DNA of 55,313 nucleotides from Candidatus Pelagibacter communis. Its GTDB lineage: Bacteria > Pseudomonadota > Alphaproteobacteria > Pelagibacterales > Pelagibacteraceae. Each line of letters begins with the position of its first letter. The stretch's first letter is position 1. Positions 1 through 8,712 of the stretch are shown here, piece by piece. Location of the stretch: assembly GCA_001179885.1 (NCBI GenBank), contig CVSD01000053.1, forward strand, positions 7,501 to 62,813, written 5' to 3'. The notes under the pieces are model-generated. The model made no database searches. It was not told where the DNA came from and saw only the letters and a list, made by a program, of their open reading frames with translations. A program made the translations under genes and the position numbers.

Positions 1-341
1 TATCTTGTGGCAATGATTTAAATCAAATAAAGATAATAATTTCATTAATAGAACTTTATCTAAAAAAAAAGGGGTTATTTATTGGAGTTGATTTGTACTC
101 TAAAAGCTCATCATATTTTAAAAATAAAGTTAACAATAAAATTTCGAAAAAAAATTACTTCTCATTTAATTCAGGGCCTTTTGCAGGAATGGGGAATATA
201 TTTTTCTTTAGTTTTAATGATATTAAAAAAAAATTTAAAAATTTTAATATTATTGATTTGAATGAAAAAAAAATTTCGAATTATAAATCAATTAAAAAAA
301 ATATATTTGCTTCATGGACGCTAGTCGCAAAAAAAAGATAA
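1..341 (+). CDS. C-terminal part of a class I methyltransferase-like protein (5' end outside window)
   Basis: The reading frame is open from base 3 and stops at 341, so the start lies left of the window. The tail has a strand-like segment (KKGLFIGVD), a long lysine-rich stretch and a terminal FASWTLVAKK. This matches the last two beta strands of SAM-dependent class I methyltransferases, where the final strand usually reads like SWhLhhKK. The SAM-binding part is not visible, so the substrate is unknown. The next gene starts inside this one (28 base overlap), suggesting co-transcription. The family call rests only on the tail and is tentative. Confidence 0.45.
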   Translation, partial: SCGNDLNQIKIIISLIELYLKKKGLFIGVDLYSKSSSYFKNKVNNKISKKNYFSFNSGPFAGMGNIFFFSFNDIKKKFKNFNIIDLNEKKISNYKSIKKNIFASWTLVAKKR

Positions 342-1576
342 CAATTGTAGGTGGGGGAATAATAGGTTGCCTCATAGCAATACATTTTAAAAAAAAAAAT
401 TATGAAGTAACAATTTTAGAGCAAAAAAAATATCTAGGCGGTGTGTTAAGAGATTATGAGATAAAAAATGATTTTTTTTTCAGGGGTTGTCAATATTTAG
501 AAAATGGTATTGATTGGATAGATCAACTTAAAATGATCTCGAGAGAAAAATTTAATAGTTTTAAATATAATTATGCATCTAATAATATTTTTAATGAAGA
601 AACTTTATTAAAAAAAGATCTCGCTGTACCAATATTCAAATTCAAAAATATCTCAAAAAAAAAGTTTAAATTAAACAATACTAAAAATTCGTCTTTAGTT
701 GATAAAATTTCATTTTTTCCAAAAGAAATTAAAAAAAAATTAATCAATTTCATCAAAAATTGTGGACTGGATCCAAAAGAAATTCATTACGATTGTGCTC
801 AAAATTTACAAATATCAAGAATAAATATTTTAAATTCAGATTTAGAGTTAATGAAATTAAAGAGCGATAAATCAATTTTTGATGAGAATTTAGCTGTTTC
901 AAGAAAAATAAAAAAAGCAAATGATTTATTTTATTCAACACCCTTAAATGGATATAGTAAAATGTTTGATAAAATTTTATTAAATTTAAAAAAAATGGGT
1001 ATTCAAATTATATTGAATACGAAAGTAGAACCTGTCTGGATTGAAAATAAATTAATTTTGAAATATGATGAAAAAAAAATATCTGACTCACTTATATTTT
1101 GGAGCGGGAACCCTACAAATTTGATTTATAATTTTAATAAAAAAAAAATAAAGTCAAATATTTTTAAAACATTACAGATAAGTGCAAATATTTCTTCTCA
1201 TTATAAAAAAAATTTTTTTCTTCAAAATTTTTCCGATAAAAGTAAAATTCTGAGAATTCAAACATACATTCTAAGAAAAAAAAATAAAATTGGAGTAGAA
1301 TGTCTTTTTACAAATAATCCTTCTAGCAACATATTAAATGAATCAAGAAAAATTTTGTCTAAATTAAAAATAAATTTTAAAATATTTGATAAAACAATAG
1401 TTAAGTATCCATTACCTAGATTTGATGTTTATACGGTATCTGACCAAAAAATTATAAATGAATTTCAAAATAAAACAAAAAATTCAAATTTGCTTTACTC
1501 ACCCTGGTTAATTTATGGAAGAAGAAAAAAAATTGAGAAAATAATTGATTTTTTGGTTAGAAAAAAAATTTATTAA
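314..1576 (+). CDS. FAD/NAD(P)-binding oxidoreductase (amine-oxidase-like)
   Basis: The N-terminus carries a dinucleotide-binding fold with the glycine motif GGGIIG at residues 13-18, then an acidic strand end (LEQ) and a LGG motif near residue 42. This is typical of FAD-dependent amine oxidase, phytoene desaturase and UDP-galactopyranose-mutase-like proteins. The 420 residues fit such families. The C-terminal part is lysine-rich and not recognisable in detail. Relatives in polysaccharide clusters are usually annotated only as NAD(P)-binding proteins. ATG 314 overlaps the preceding gene and the stop lies 4 bases before the LIC12162-type start, so it is probably translationally coupled to both. 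The reaction is unknown. Confidence 0.7.
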   Translation: MDASRKKKITIVGGGIIGCLIAIHFKKKNYEVTILEQKKYLGGVLRDYEIKNDFFFRGCQYLENGIDWIDQLKMISREKFNSFKYNYASNNIFNEETLLKKDLAVPIFKFKNISKKKFKLNNTKNSSLVDKISFFPKEIKKKLINFIKNCGLDPKEIHYDCAQNLQISRINILNSDLELMKLKSDKSIFDENLAVSRKIKKANDLFYSTPLNGYSKMFDKILLNLKKMGIQIILNTKVEPVWIENKLILKYDEKKISDSLIFWSGNPTNLIYNFNKKKIKSNIFKTLQISANISSHYKKNFFLQNFSDKSKILRIQTYILRKKNKIGVECLFTNNPSSNILNESRKILSKLKINFKIFDKTIVKYPLPRFDVYTVSDQKIINEFQNKTKNSNLLYSPWLIYGRRKKIEKIIDFLVRKKIY

Positions 1577-1580
1577 TTTT

Positions 1581-3308
1581 ATGAAAAGTCTATTTTTAAC
1601 AGATATCGAGAGTTCTGAAATAAAAAATTCAAATGATGTTTTGTTCTTGGGAAATTGGGTGAAAGAAAATCATGTATTTGAAAAAAAATTAAACGAAAAT
1701 TATGAAATTTTTGACTCAAAGATTTTTAATAAAAAAAAGATTTATGAAATTGATCAATATTATAAAAAATTTAAGTTATCAGTTTTTGATAATTTGATTG
1801 GTCAACTCAATATTTACCATGGTAGAGATTATAGTAAAAGATACTGGCAAATTATTTTAGAACCTTGGTATACTCATTTTTTTGAGACAATCTTATATAG
1901 ATGGAAAATTGTAGAAGGAATAATAAATTCAAAAACATATTTAAATTCAAAATTTATTGATTTTATAAATGATCCCATATTTTTTGACTATGATCATTTC
2001 ATTGATGAAGCGTGTTCAGATGACCATTATAATCAATACTTGTTTCAAAAAATGATTAATTATTTGAATATAAATAAGAATATTAAAATTGTTTATGGAC
2101 CAAAATATGAATTCAAAATAAAAAAAAAGAAAATTAAAAAAAATTTAAATTTTTTTAACTTTTTTTTTTCAAAACTTTTTAAATCAAAAAAATATTATTT
2201 TGATTTAAGTATTGGAATTAAGAAATATGTTTTTTTAAATTTATTTCTTAAAGATTTTCCTTTTAAGGATAAAAATACATTTTCAAAAAATAAGAATAAT
2301 ATTTTATTTAACAAAATGTCACCTATTAATCTGGAAAAAAGAAATAAAATTAAAATTTCTTTAAACCCAAACTCAGAATTTGAAAAATTTTTTTTGAGCA
2401 TTATTAAATTACAAATCCCAATCTCTTTTTTAGAAGATTTTAAAAAAATAAATGAATATTTAGAAAAAGAAGTTATTTTTAAACCAAGATGCATTATAAG
2501 TGATATGAATTACGCATCAAATACAACCTTTAAAATTTGGCTAGCAAACTCTCACTTGAATGGCACCAAAATTATAATAACAGATCATGGTGGTTCATAT
2601 GGTTTATTAAATGGTGAATTTATAAATGAACAAATTTCAGATAGGTCTTTTAGATATTTTAGATCTAAGTTTGAGAATAGTTTACATGTTCCAGTAATTC
2701 ATAAATTACAAAAAAGAAAAAAAAACTTTTTGAGTAAACTTTTAATTATTTCTTATAGTGTACATAAATATCCACATTATGTAACAACTTTACCTGTCTC
2801 TGGTCAGGTTTTGGACCAAATTACGATGGTTAAAGATTTTTATGAAAATTTACCAAAAGATATTAAAGAAAATTTTTTTATTAGACCTTATCAAATTAAA
2901 GGATGGAATTTCAATAATAGATATAAGGATATATTTAAAAATAAGGTTTTAATAAAAAAAAAAGATTATGTAAATGTTTACCAAAATTCAAAAATAATTA
3001 TTTCCACATATCCCAAGACTTCATTTTATGAATCTTTTTTATCGGGTCCATCTATTTTATTAACAAATTTAAATTATTTTAAAATAAAAGATGATTTTGA
3101 TGAACTTCATGATGTACTAAAAAAAAATAACATGCTATTTGAAAGTAGTTTAGATGCATCTAATTTTGTAAAAAAAGTATGGGATGATGTTGATGATTGG
3201 TGGTACTCTAAAGATGCTCAAAAAGCATTGGAAGTTTATAGATCATATTTGGCTTATGAAAAAAGAAATAGCCTAAAATACTGGGCTGATTTAATAGAAA
3301 AAACTTAA
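1581..3308 (+). CDS. LIC12162-family putative transferase
   Basis: The opening (LFLTDIESSEI, then VLFLGNWVKENHVFEKKL) and the later HGGSYGLLNGEF and ISTYPKTSFYESFLSGPSILL segments match the LIC12162 transferase family (TIGR04331) as I remember it. These proteins occur in O-antigen and nonulosonic-acid clusters and look like GT-B glycosyltransferases. I chose ATG 1581, four bases after the preceding stop; an in-frame ATG at 1545 would force a 32 base overlap and adds a non-conserved leader. Length is then 575 residues. The neighbours (neuB, SpsF-like gene) support a role in transferring or making a nonulosonate-type sugar. Biochemistry is not established for the family. Confidence 0.75.
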   Translation: MKSLFLTDIESSEIKNSNDVLFLGNWVKENHVFEKKLNENYEIFDSKIFNKKKIYEIDQYYKKFKLSVFDNLIGQLNIYHGRDYSKRYWQIILEPWYTHFFETILYRWKIVEGIINSKTYLNSKFIDFINDPIFFDYDHFIDEACSDDHYNQYLFQKMINYLNINKNIKIVYGPKYEFKIKKKKIKKNLNFFNFFFSKLFKSKKYYFDLSIGIKKYVFLNLFLKDFPFKDKNTFSKNKNNILFNKMSPINLEKRNKIKISLNPNSEFEKFFLSIIKLQIPISFLEDFKKINEYLEKEVIFKPRCIISDMNYASNTTFKIWLANSHLNGTKIIITDHGGSYGLLNGEFINEQISDRSFRYFRSKFENSLHVPVIHKLQKRKKNFLSKLLIISYSVHKYPHYVTTLPVSGQVLDQITMVKDFYENLPKDIKENFFIRPYQIKGWNFNNRYKDIFKNKVLIKKKDYVNVYQNSKIIISTYPKTSFYESFLSGPSILLTNLNYFKIKDDFDELHDVLKKNNMLFESSLDASNFVKKVWDDVDDWWYSKDAQKALEVYRSYLAYEKRNSLKYWADLIEKT

Positions 3309-3379
3309 AGTGATTTTTTTCTTTAGGTTTTTAATTTAAAAGGTTATGAAAAAAACTTTTAAAAACACAAATTAAGAAA

Positions 3380-4432
3380 ATGAATTTTTTAAAAAAAAAA
3401 AATATTTTTGGATTAAAATCTCCGTATTTTATTGCAGAGATTGGTGTCAATCATGGATGTTCTATGTCTTTGGCAAAAAAACAAATTCTTTTAGCAAAGA
3501 AAAATGGTGCACATGCAGTAAAATTTCAATCCTATAAAGCTGAAACCATTGCCTCTGTTCATAGCCCCTCATATTGGGATAAAAAATTTAACAAAACATC
3601 AAATCAATATGACCTGTTTAAAAAATATGATAAGTTTAATTTTAAAGAATATTTCATATTATCAAATTTTTGTAAAAAAAATGGTATAGATTTTGCTTGT
3701 ACACCATTTGATTTGGAGGCTGTAAGATTTTTAAAGCCGTTAATGAAGTTCTTCAAAATTGCGTCTGCTGACATAACAAATGTTCCTTTACTTCAGGAAG
3801 TTGCTAAAACAAAAAAACCAGTAATTTTAAGTACTGGAGCTTCAAATATAAGTGAAATTAGAAATGCTTTAAAAATTTTAAAAAAAAATGGATCTAAAGA
3901 AATTATTATTTTACACTGCATATTAAATTACCCAACATCAGACAATAATGCAAATTTAAACATGATTAAAGATCTAAAATTTAACTTTAAAAAACATATC
4001 ATTGGATATTCAGACCACACTTTGCCAGACAAAGAAATGTTAAATTTAACCTTATCTTTTTTAATGGGCGCTAAGGTAATTGAAAAACATTTTACACATG
4101 ATAAAAAAATAAAAGGTAATGACCATTTTCATTCACTGGATGGAAAAGATTTAAATAACTTTTTTAATAAAATTTTAAAAGTAAATAAAATTTCAGGATT
4201 GAGTAAAAAGATTGCAATACCTAGTGAAAAGATATCTAGAATAAATGCTAGAAGAAGCATTGTCCTAAATATAGATGTAAAAAAAAAAGAAGTTATAACA
4301 AATAAAAATATTACAACCAAAAGACCTGGAACAGGTATAACTGCTGATAACTGGAACAAGGTTTTAGGAAAAAGGTTTAGAAGAAACCTAAAATCAGATC
4401 ATATTTTAAAATGGGGAGATATTACAAGCTAA
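3380..4432 (+). CDS. neuB: NeuB-family nonulosonate synthase (PEP-dependent) with SAF domain
   Basis: NeuB enzymes condense PEP with a six-carbon amino sugar to give sialic, legionaminic or pseudaminic acid. The protein has the N-terminal barrel with EIGVNH (residues 20-25) and KFQSY. The HCILNYPT, GYSDHT and IEKHFT segments contain the metal- and substrate-binding histidines. A C-terminal antifreeze-like SAF domain covers about residues 290-350 (RRSIV...RPGTGI). The 350-residue length is normal. Which nonulosonate is made cannot be read here, because the aminotransferase, acetyltransferase and epimerase steps are absent and may lie to the left. A run of 12 A falls within codons 4-8, a possible slippage site. 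Its stop overlaps that of the convergent SpsF-like gene. Confidence 0.9.
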   Translation: MNFLKKKNIFGLKSPYFIAEIGVNHGCSMSLAKKQILLAKKNGAHAVKFQSYKAETIASVHSPSYWDKKFNKTSNQYDLFKKYDKFNFKEYFILSNFCKKNGIDFACTPFDLEAVRFLKPLMKFFKIASADITNVPLLQEVAKTKKPVILSTGASNISEIRNALKILKKNGSKEIIILHCILNYPTSDNNANLNMIKDLKFNFKKHIIGYSDHTLPDKEMLNLTLSFLMGAKVIEKHFTHDKKIKGNDHFHSLDGKDLNNFFNKILKVNKISGLSKKIAIPSEKISRINARRSIVLNIDVKKKEVITNKNITTKRPGTGITADNWNKVLGKRFRRNLKSDHILKWGDITS

Positions 4433-5157
4433 TTTATTTCTATATTTTTAGAATATTTTGAATTTAACATTTTTAGTCTAGGATTTTTATCTAAGATATT
4501 TAATATATTTTTTAGATTAATTTTTTTATTTTTATTTTTCTTAAATATTTTTCTAATTAATTTTAGATCTTCTTTAAAGTCTAAAGTTAATCTTATGTCT
4601 GGTCGATGAAATCTTTTAGTTGCTAGATAATTATAAGTTTTGAATTTTTTAATATTTTTTAAATAATAGTAGCATGTGTGCTCTCGTTTTTTTTTTTGTA
4701 TTTTAGAAATTTTTAATAAACTTTTTAATGAAAAAATTCTTATATCTGTGCCTATTGGAAAACTTCTAATAATAGAATTTGAAACAAAATCAAAATTTTT
4801 TTTTAAATAAATATTAATCATGTTTTTCATTACATCCAAATCGATTAAAGGGTTATCGGCTGTTAGTTGAACAATATGATCAATTTGATAAAGTTTTGCT
4901 GCTCTACTAACTCTTTTAACAAGGTCATTTACTGGACCTCTATAAATATTGATACCTTTTTTTTTTGCAATTTTTTCAATTATATCATCTTGTTTTAATT
5001 TTGTAGTAGCAATTATTTTTTTTATTTTTTTAAAATTTTGAATTCGATCAATTAAAATTTCTAAAATTGTTTTATTATTAATTTTTTTCAAACATTTTGA
5101 AGGAAGTCTTTTTGATCCAGTTCTAACTTCTATAATAATACCTAGTTTTTTTCTCAT
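4429..5157 (-). CDS. SpsF-like nucleotidyltransferase (CMP-sugar synthetase family)
   Basis: This 242-residue protein has the nucleotidyltransferase signature at its N-terminus (GIIIEVRTGSKRLPSK). It also has LTADNPLID in the metal/nucleotide site and FPIGTDIRIFS followed by EHTCYYYL, as in SpsF and related cytidylyltransferase-domain proteins. Beside neuB, activation of a nonulosonic acid with CTP is the natural guess, but SpsF-type proteins differ from classical NeuA. The gene is on the minus strand, and its TAG stop overlaps the TAA of neuB in the opposite orientation. It starts from the 129 base divergent region shared with the GAPDH-like gene. Confidence 0.8.
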   Translation of the reverse strand: MRKKLGIIIEVRTGSKRLPSKCLKKINNKTILEILIDRIQNFKKIKKIIATTKLKQDDIIEKIAKKKGINIYRGPVNDLVKRVSRAAKLYQIDHIVQLTADNPLIDLDVMKNMINIYLKKNFDFVSNSIIRSFPIGTDIRIFSLKSLLKISKIQKKKREHTCYYYLKNIKKFKTYNYLATKRFHRPDIRLTLDFKEDLKLIRKIFKKNKNKKINLKNILNILDKNPRLKMLNSKYSKNIEIN

Positions 5158-5286
5158 TTAAGGTTGGTTTATTGTTAATTCAATTTTAATACTAATTTTT
5201 ATTTTATATTTGCATTTATTTATTAATTAATTAAACATAAACTTTATTTAATTTATAATTATCAATTTGTCATTTTTTAATTTTTT

Positions 5287-6330
5287 ATGAGTATTAATAT
5301 AGGCATAAACGGTTTTGGAAGAATAGGTAGAGTAATTGCAAGAATATTATCAACAAAAAAAAAATTTAAGATTGTTTTAATTAATGAAATCGATGAAGAT
5401 GTAAATAATTTAGCCTATTTATTCAAATATGATTCTCACTATGGAAAATTTAATGGATCTGTATCAACAAATAAAAAAACAATTAAAATTAATAAGAATA
5501 AAATAGATATAACAAACATCGAAAAAGTAGAAAATATTCCCTTGAAAAAAAAAAAAGTTGATATTTTAATAGATGCGTCTGGTGTCGACACAAATGTTAA
5601 TTCAGCAAAAAAAGTTTTAAAACAAGGTGTGAAAAAAGTAATTGTAACCCATTCGCCTAAAAAAAATGTAGATTTTACAATGATAATGGGAGTAAACGAA
5701 AAAAAATATAAAAATGATATTCATAATATAATTAGTAGCAGTATATGCGATGCTACAGCCATTGCTCCAGTATTAAATCAAATTGAAAAAAACTGGGGAA
5801 TTGAAAGTGGTTTTATAACGACGCTACATTCAAGACTCTCATACCAAAATTTATTAGATGGATCTGTTAGATCAATATCCAGTCCTGGTCATAAATGGAA
5901 AGATTATTCTTTAGGCAGAAATAGCATGGCAAGTTTAATTCCAAAAAAAACTACTGCAGTTGATGCAGTCATTAGGACTATACCGTGTTTGGAAGGTAAG
6001 TTAGCAGGTTTATCTTTTAGAGTGCCTACAGCTATAGTTTGTGGATCTGATTTGACTATAAAATTAAAAAAAAATGTTAGCCTTTTAGAAGTAAAAAAAT
6101 TTTTAAATTTAACGGCAAAAAAAAATAGTAAAATTTTTGAATTTCAAACTGAACCTTTGGTTTCTATAGATCATTTAAAAACAACAAAATCATCAATAAT
6201 TGATTCTAATTATATTGATGTTTTAAATTCTGACCTACTAAAGCTAGTCATATGGTATGATAATGAATGGGGTTATGGAAATAGAGTAGTAGATATATTA
6301 AATTATATTACTACAAAAAATAGAAATTAG
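5287..6330 (+). CDS. divergent GAPDH-family dehydrogenase (not the glycolytic enzyme)
   Basis: The fold is type I glyceraldehyde-3-phosphate dehydrogenase: N-terminal GINGFGRIGR, KYDSHYGKF and C-terminal YDNEWGYGNRV over 347 residues. The catalytic Cys154 and His181 are kept. The usual SCTTNC has become ICDATA and the usual HAYT has become HSRL, so two threonines that bind the phosphates in GAPDH are lost; Arg245 in RVPT remains. A normal gap gene lies at 45186-46187, so this paralogue probably oxidises another aldehyde or sugar phosphate. It heads a tight six-gene set (gap of 4 bases to the next gene) that includes kdsB and a 2-hydroxyacid dehydrogenase, implying a role in making an unusual activated sugar acid. 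Erythrose-4-phosphate dehydrogenase activity is an alternative. Confidence 0.85.
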   Translation: MSINIGINGFGRIGRVIARILSTKKKFKIVLINEIDEDVNNLAYLFKYDSHYGKFNGSVSTNKKTIKINKNKIDITNIEKVENIPLKKKKVDILIDASGVDTNVNSAKKVLKQGVKKVIVTHSPKKNVDFTMIMGVNEKKYKNDIHNIISSSICDATAIAPVLNQIEKNWGIESGFITTLHSRLSYQNLLDGSVRSISSPGHKWKDYSLGRNSMASLIPKKTTAVDAVIRTIPCLEGKLAGLSFRVPTAIVCGSDLTIKLKKNVSLLEVKKFLNLTAKKNSKIFEFQTEPLVSIDHLKTTKSSIIDSNYIDVLNSDLLKLVIWYDNEWGYGNRVVDILNYITTKNRN

Positions 6331-6334
6331 CTTT

Positions 6335-6982
6335 ATGAAAGAGTATGATTTTAATTTTTTTGATTATTTTAAACCACCATTAAAAAATAAAGTTATTGGT
6401 TTAGCATTTAATTACAAAAGCCTTGTTGGTAAAGAAAACAAAAGTCAAGAACCTTTAATATTTCTAAAGTCAAGCACTAGCTTGATTTTTAATAATGAAG
6501 AAATAATTTATAATAATTTTTTTAAAAAAGTTTGGATAGAAGCTGAGCTATGCATTATAATTGGAAAAGAGGGTAAGAATATTAAGTCTAAAGATGCAAA
6601 AGAACATATTTTAGGATATACTTGTGGAAATGATGTTACTGCAGAAAATATTTTGAATAGGGATTGGCATTTAGCAAGATCAAAAGCTTCTGATACATTT
6701 GCCCCGATAGGACCAAAAATTATAAATGATATAGATACTTCAAATTTGAGAATTCAATCATTTATTAATGGAAAAAAAACACAAGACAGCACAACAAATG
6801 ACAGAATATTCAATGATTTTGAATGTGTGGAGCTAGTATCAAAATTTTTTAAATTAATTCCAGGAGATATTATTTTTACTGGTACTCCTGCTGGAGCTAC
6901 AGATGCTATAGTTAAACCAGGAGATGAAGTAACCATCGAAATAGAAAAAATAGGAAAAATAACTAATTCAATTAAAAGCTAA
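6335..6982 (+). CDS. fumarylacetoacetate hydrolase-family protein
   Basis: The 215-residue protein has the FAH core: KVIGLAFNYKS near the N-terminus, the metal-site E-x-E in WIEAELCIIIG, then YTCGNDVTAE, LARSKASDTFAPIGP and the C-terminal FTGTPAGA loop. The family splits C-C bonds or decarboxylates and hydrates 2-keto acids (acylpyruvase, oxaloacetate decarboxylase, 2-keto-4-pentenoate hydratase types). The protein consists of the catalytic domain only. It sits between the GAPDH-like gene and kdsB with gaps of 4 and 6 bases. In that setting it may act on a 2-keto sugar acid rather than in aromatic catabolism, but this is inference. Confidence 0.88.
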   Translation: MKEYDFNFFDYFKPPLKNKVIGLAFNYKSLVGKENKSQEPLIFLKSSTSLIFNNEEIIYNNFFKKVWIEAELCIIIGKEGKNIKSKDAKEHILGYTCGNDVTAENILNRDWHLARSKASDTFAPIGPKIINDIDTSNLRIQSFINGKKTQDSTTNDRIFNDFECVELVSKFFKLIPGDIIFTGTPAGATDAIVKPGDEVTIEIEKIGKITNSIKS

Positions 6983-6988
6983 TATTTG

Positions 6989-7720
6989 ATGAGACAGGTA
7001 ATAGTTATTCCAGCAAGAATGAAAGGAACTAGACTACCAGGAAAGCCCTTAATAAAAATTCTAAACAAACCAATGATTCAACATGTTTGGGAAAGATGTG
7101 AGCAAGTTATTAAAAGAGATGATATTTATGTTGCAACAGAAGATCAAGAAATAAAAAATTTTTGTCAAAAAAATAATATAAAATGTATTATTACCAAACC
7201 TGCAGAAACAGCTATTGATCGAATAAAATTATTTAGTGATGAGGTTGAAGCAGACTCTTATATAAACGTTCAAGGCGATGAACCAATTGTAAATATAGAT
7301 GATATAAAGTCTCTTTTGGACTATAATCTTAAATTTCCAGATAGGGTTGTATTTGGTAAGACAAATGCTAATGAACAAGAATTTTATGATTTTTCTAAAG
7401 CGAAAGTTGTTTGTGAAAAAAATGGAAGATTGCTTTATTCATCTAGAGCAGGAATACCATTAACCAACAAAGGAAAATTTTTTCAGGCAGAGAGGGCAAT
7501 TTGGCTATATGCATTCAACAAAATTTCTTTGAACAAATATTTTCAAAATTCTGGAAAAACTAATCTAGATCAAATTGAAGATAATGAAATAATTAGATTT
7601 TTAGAAATTGGTGTACCAGTTTATTGTATTGATATGATTGGAGATAGTTGGGCTGTTGATGAAAAAAAAGATATAGAAATTGTAGAAAATAGAATAAAAA
7701 GTTATGAAAAAAAAATATAA
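6989..7720 (+). CDS. kdsB: 3-deoxy-manno-octulosonate cytidylyltransferase (CMP-Kdo synthetase)
   Basis: KdsB activates Kdo with CTP to give CMP-Kdo. The N-terminal VIVIPARMKGTRLPGKPL motif, the INVQGDEPIV metal/CTP segment, YSSRAGIP and the C-terminal IEDNEIIRFLEIG helix are all typical. The length of 243 residues is normal. ATG 6989 is preferred over the TTG three bases before it. It overlaps the next gene by 17 bases. A second KdsB-like gene lies at 13127-13882. One may be the housekeeping enzyme and the other specific for another acidic sugar; the sequence does not say which. The neighbours here suggest a special substrate for this copy too. Confidence 0.85.
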   Translation: MRQVIVIPARMKGTRLPGKPLIKILNKPMIQHVWERCEQVIKRDDIYVATEDQEIKNFCQKNNIKCIITKPAETAIDRIKLFSDEVEADSYINVQGDEPIVNIDDIKSLLDYNLKFPDRVVFGKTNANEQEFYDFSKAKVVCEKNGRLLYSSRAGIPLTNKGKFFQAERAIWLYAFNKISLNKYFQNSGKTNLDQIEDNEIIRFLEIGVPVYCIDMIGDSWAVDEKKDIEIVENRIKSYEKKI

Positions 7721-8711
7721 AGTAGTAATTACTGATTATTTTAAAGACTCAATTATAGAAAAAAAGATATTTGGTAACAAAGCAGATATTATTTGCTTAG
7801 ATCAAATTGAAGAAGGCAAACTAACAGATGATATCAACGATGCTGATATTTTGTTAGTTTGGCATACAGAAATTAGTGAAAAAACTTTAGTAAGACTTAA
7901 AAATTGTAAAGCAATTATTAGATATGGTGTGGGTATTGATAATATAGATATTAAAAGTGCAAGATTAAAAAATATTGATTGTGCTAATACTCCTGATTAT
8001 GGCATTACAGAAGTTGCAGATACAACTTGTTCCATGATTTTAAATTTGGCTAGAAAAATTAATTTATATAATTTTAAGTGCAAGAAATACAAAAATGACT
8101 GGCAAGAAAATGTATTGGGTGAAAACCTTGAAAATCCCGTTAAGAGACTTAATGAACATAAGCTTGGAATTATAGGGCTAGGCAGAATAGGATCGTTAGT
8201 ATCAAAAAGAATGAAAGAATTTGGATTAGAAATAGGATTTTATGATCCCTATGTTGAAAAAAATCAAAATGAATTTTCTTTTTTAAAAAAATTTAATTCA
8301 ATCCAAGAACTGATCAATTTTTCTAGTATTATATCTGTAAATTGTGTTTTAAATAATGAAACAAAATCATTAATAAATTCATCTTTGATTAAAAAGATGA
8401 ATGATAATACAATTTTAGTTAATACAGCTAGAGGAAAGATAATTGAAAATTTAGACTGTTTAATGTTTGGATTAAAGTCTAAAAAAATTGGGGGATTAGG
8501 TTTGGATGTTTTACCTGAGGAACCACCAAATTTTAATGATGAATTAATTAATGCTTGGATTAATGAAAAACACCCAGATCATTCTAAAATAATTATTAAT
8601 CCACATTCCGCTTACTATTCAAGTAAATCGGTTATAGATATGAGAGAAAAAGCTTCTATAAATGCATTAAGAGTCTTGAATGGGGAAACAATTTTAAACA
8701 AAGTAAATTAA
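7704..8711 (+). CDS. D-2-hydroxyacid dehydrogenase (PGDH/CtBP-like)
   Basis: The two-domain NAD-dependent D-2-hydroxyacid dehydrogenase pattern is clear. It has RYGVGIDNID and NTPDYGITEVADTT in the substrate domain, the Rossmann motif GLGRIG followed by YDPY, and the catalytic Arg in VNTARG, Glu in LPEEPP and His in NPHSAYYS. The NPHSAYYSSKS ending resembles C-terminal-binding-protein-like members more than SerA, and there is no ACT domain at 335 residues. ATG 7704 overlaps kdsB by 17 bases. Together with the GAPDH-like protein it recalls the Epd-PdxB pair (aldehyde to acid, then hydroxyacid to keto acid), so it may form a 2-keto sugar acid. The substrate is unknown. Confidence 0.85.
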   Translation: MKKKYKVVITDYFKDSIIEKKIFGNKADIICLDQIEEGKLTDDINDADILLVWHTEISEKTLVRLKNCKAIIRYGVGIDNIDIKSARLKNIDCANTPDYGITEVADTTCSMILNLARKINLYNFKCKKYKNDWQENVLGENLENPVKRLNEHKLGIIGLGRIGSLVSKRMKEFGLEIGFYDPYVEKNQNEFSFLKKFNSIQELINFSSIISVNCVLNNETKSLINSSLIKKMNDNTILVNTARGKIIENLDCLMFGLKSKKIGGLGLDVLPEEPPNFNDELINAWINEKHPDHSKIIINPHSAYYSSKSVIDMREKASINALRVLNGETILNKVN

Positions 8712-8712
8712 A

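Noticed and set aside
571-941. Minus-strand open frames inside the FAD oxidoreductase gene (61 and 62 residues)
   Set aside because: They read as low-complexity L/F/I-rich antisense of A-rich coding DNA, have no ribosome-binding site or family match and lie inside a well-supported gene.
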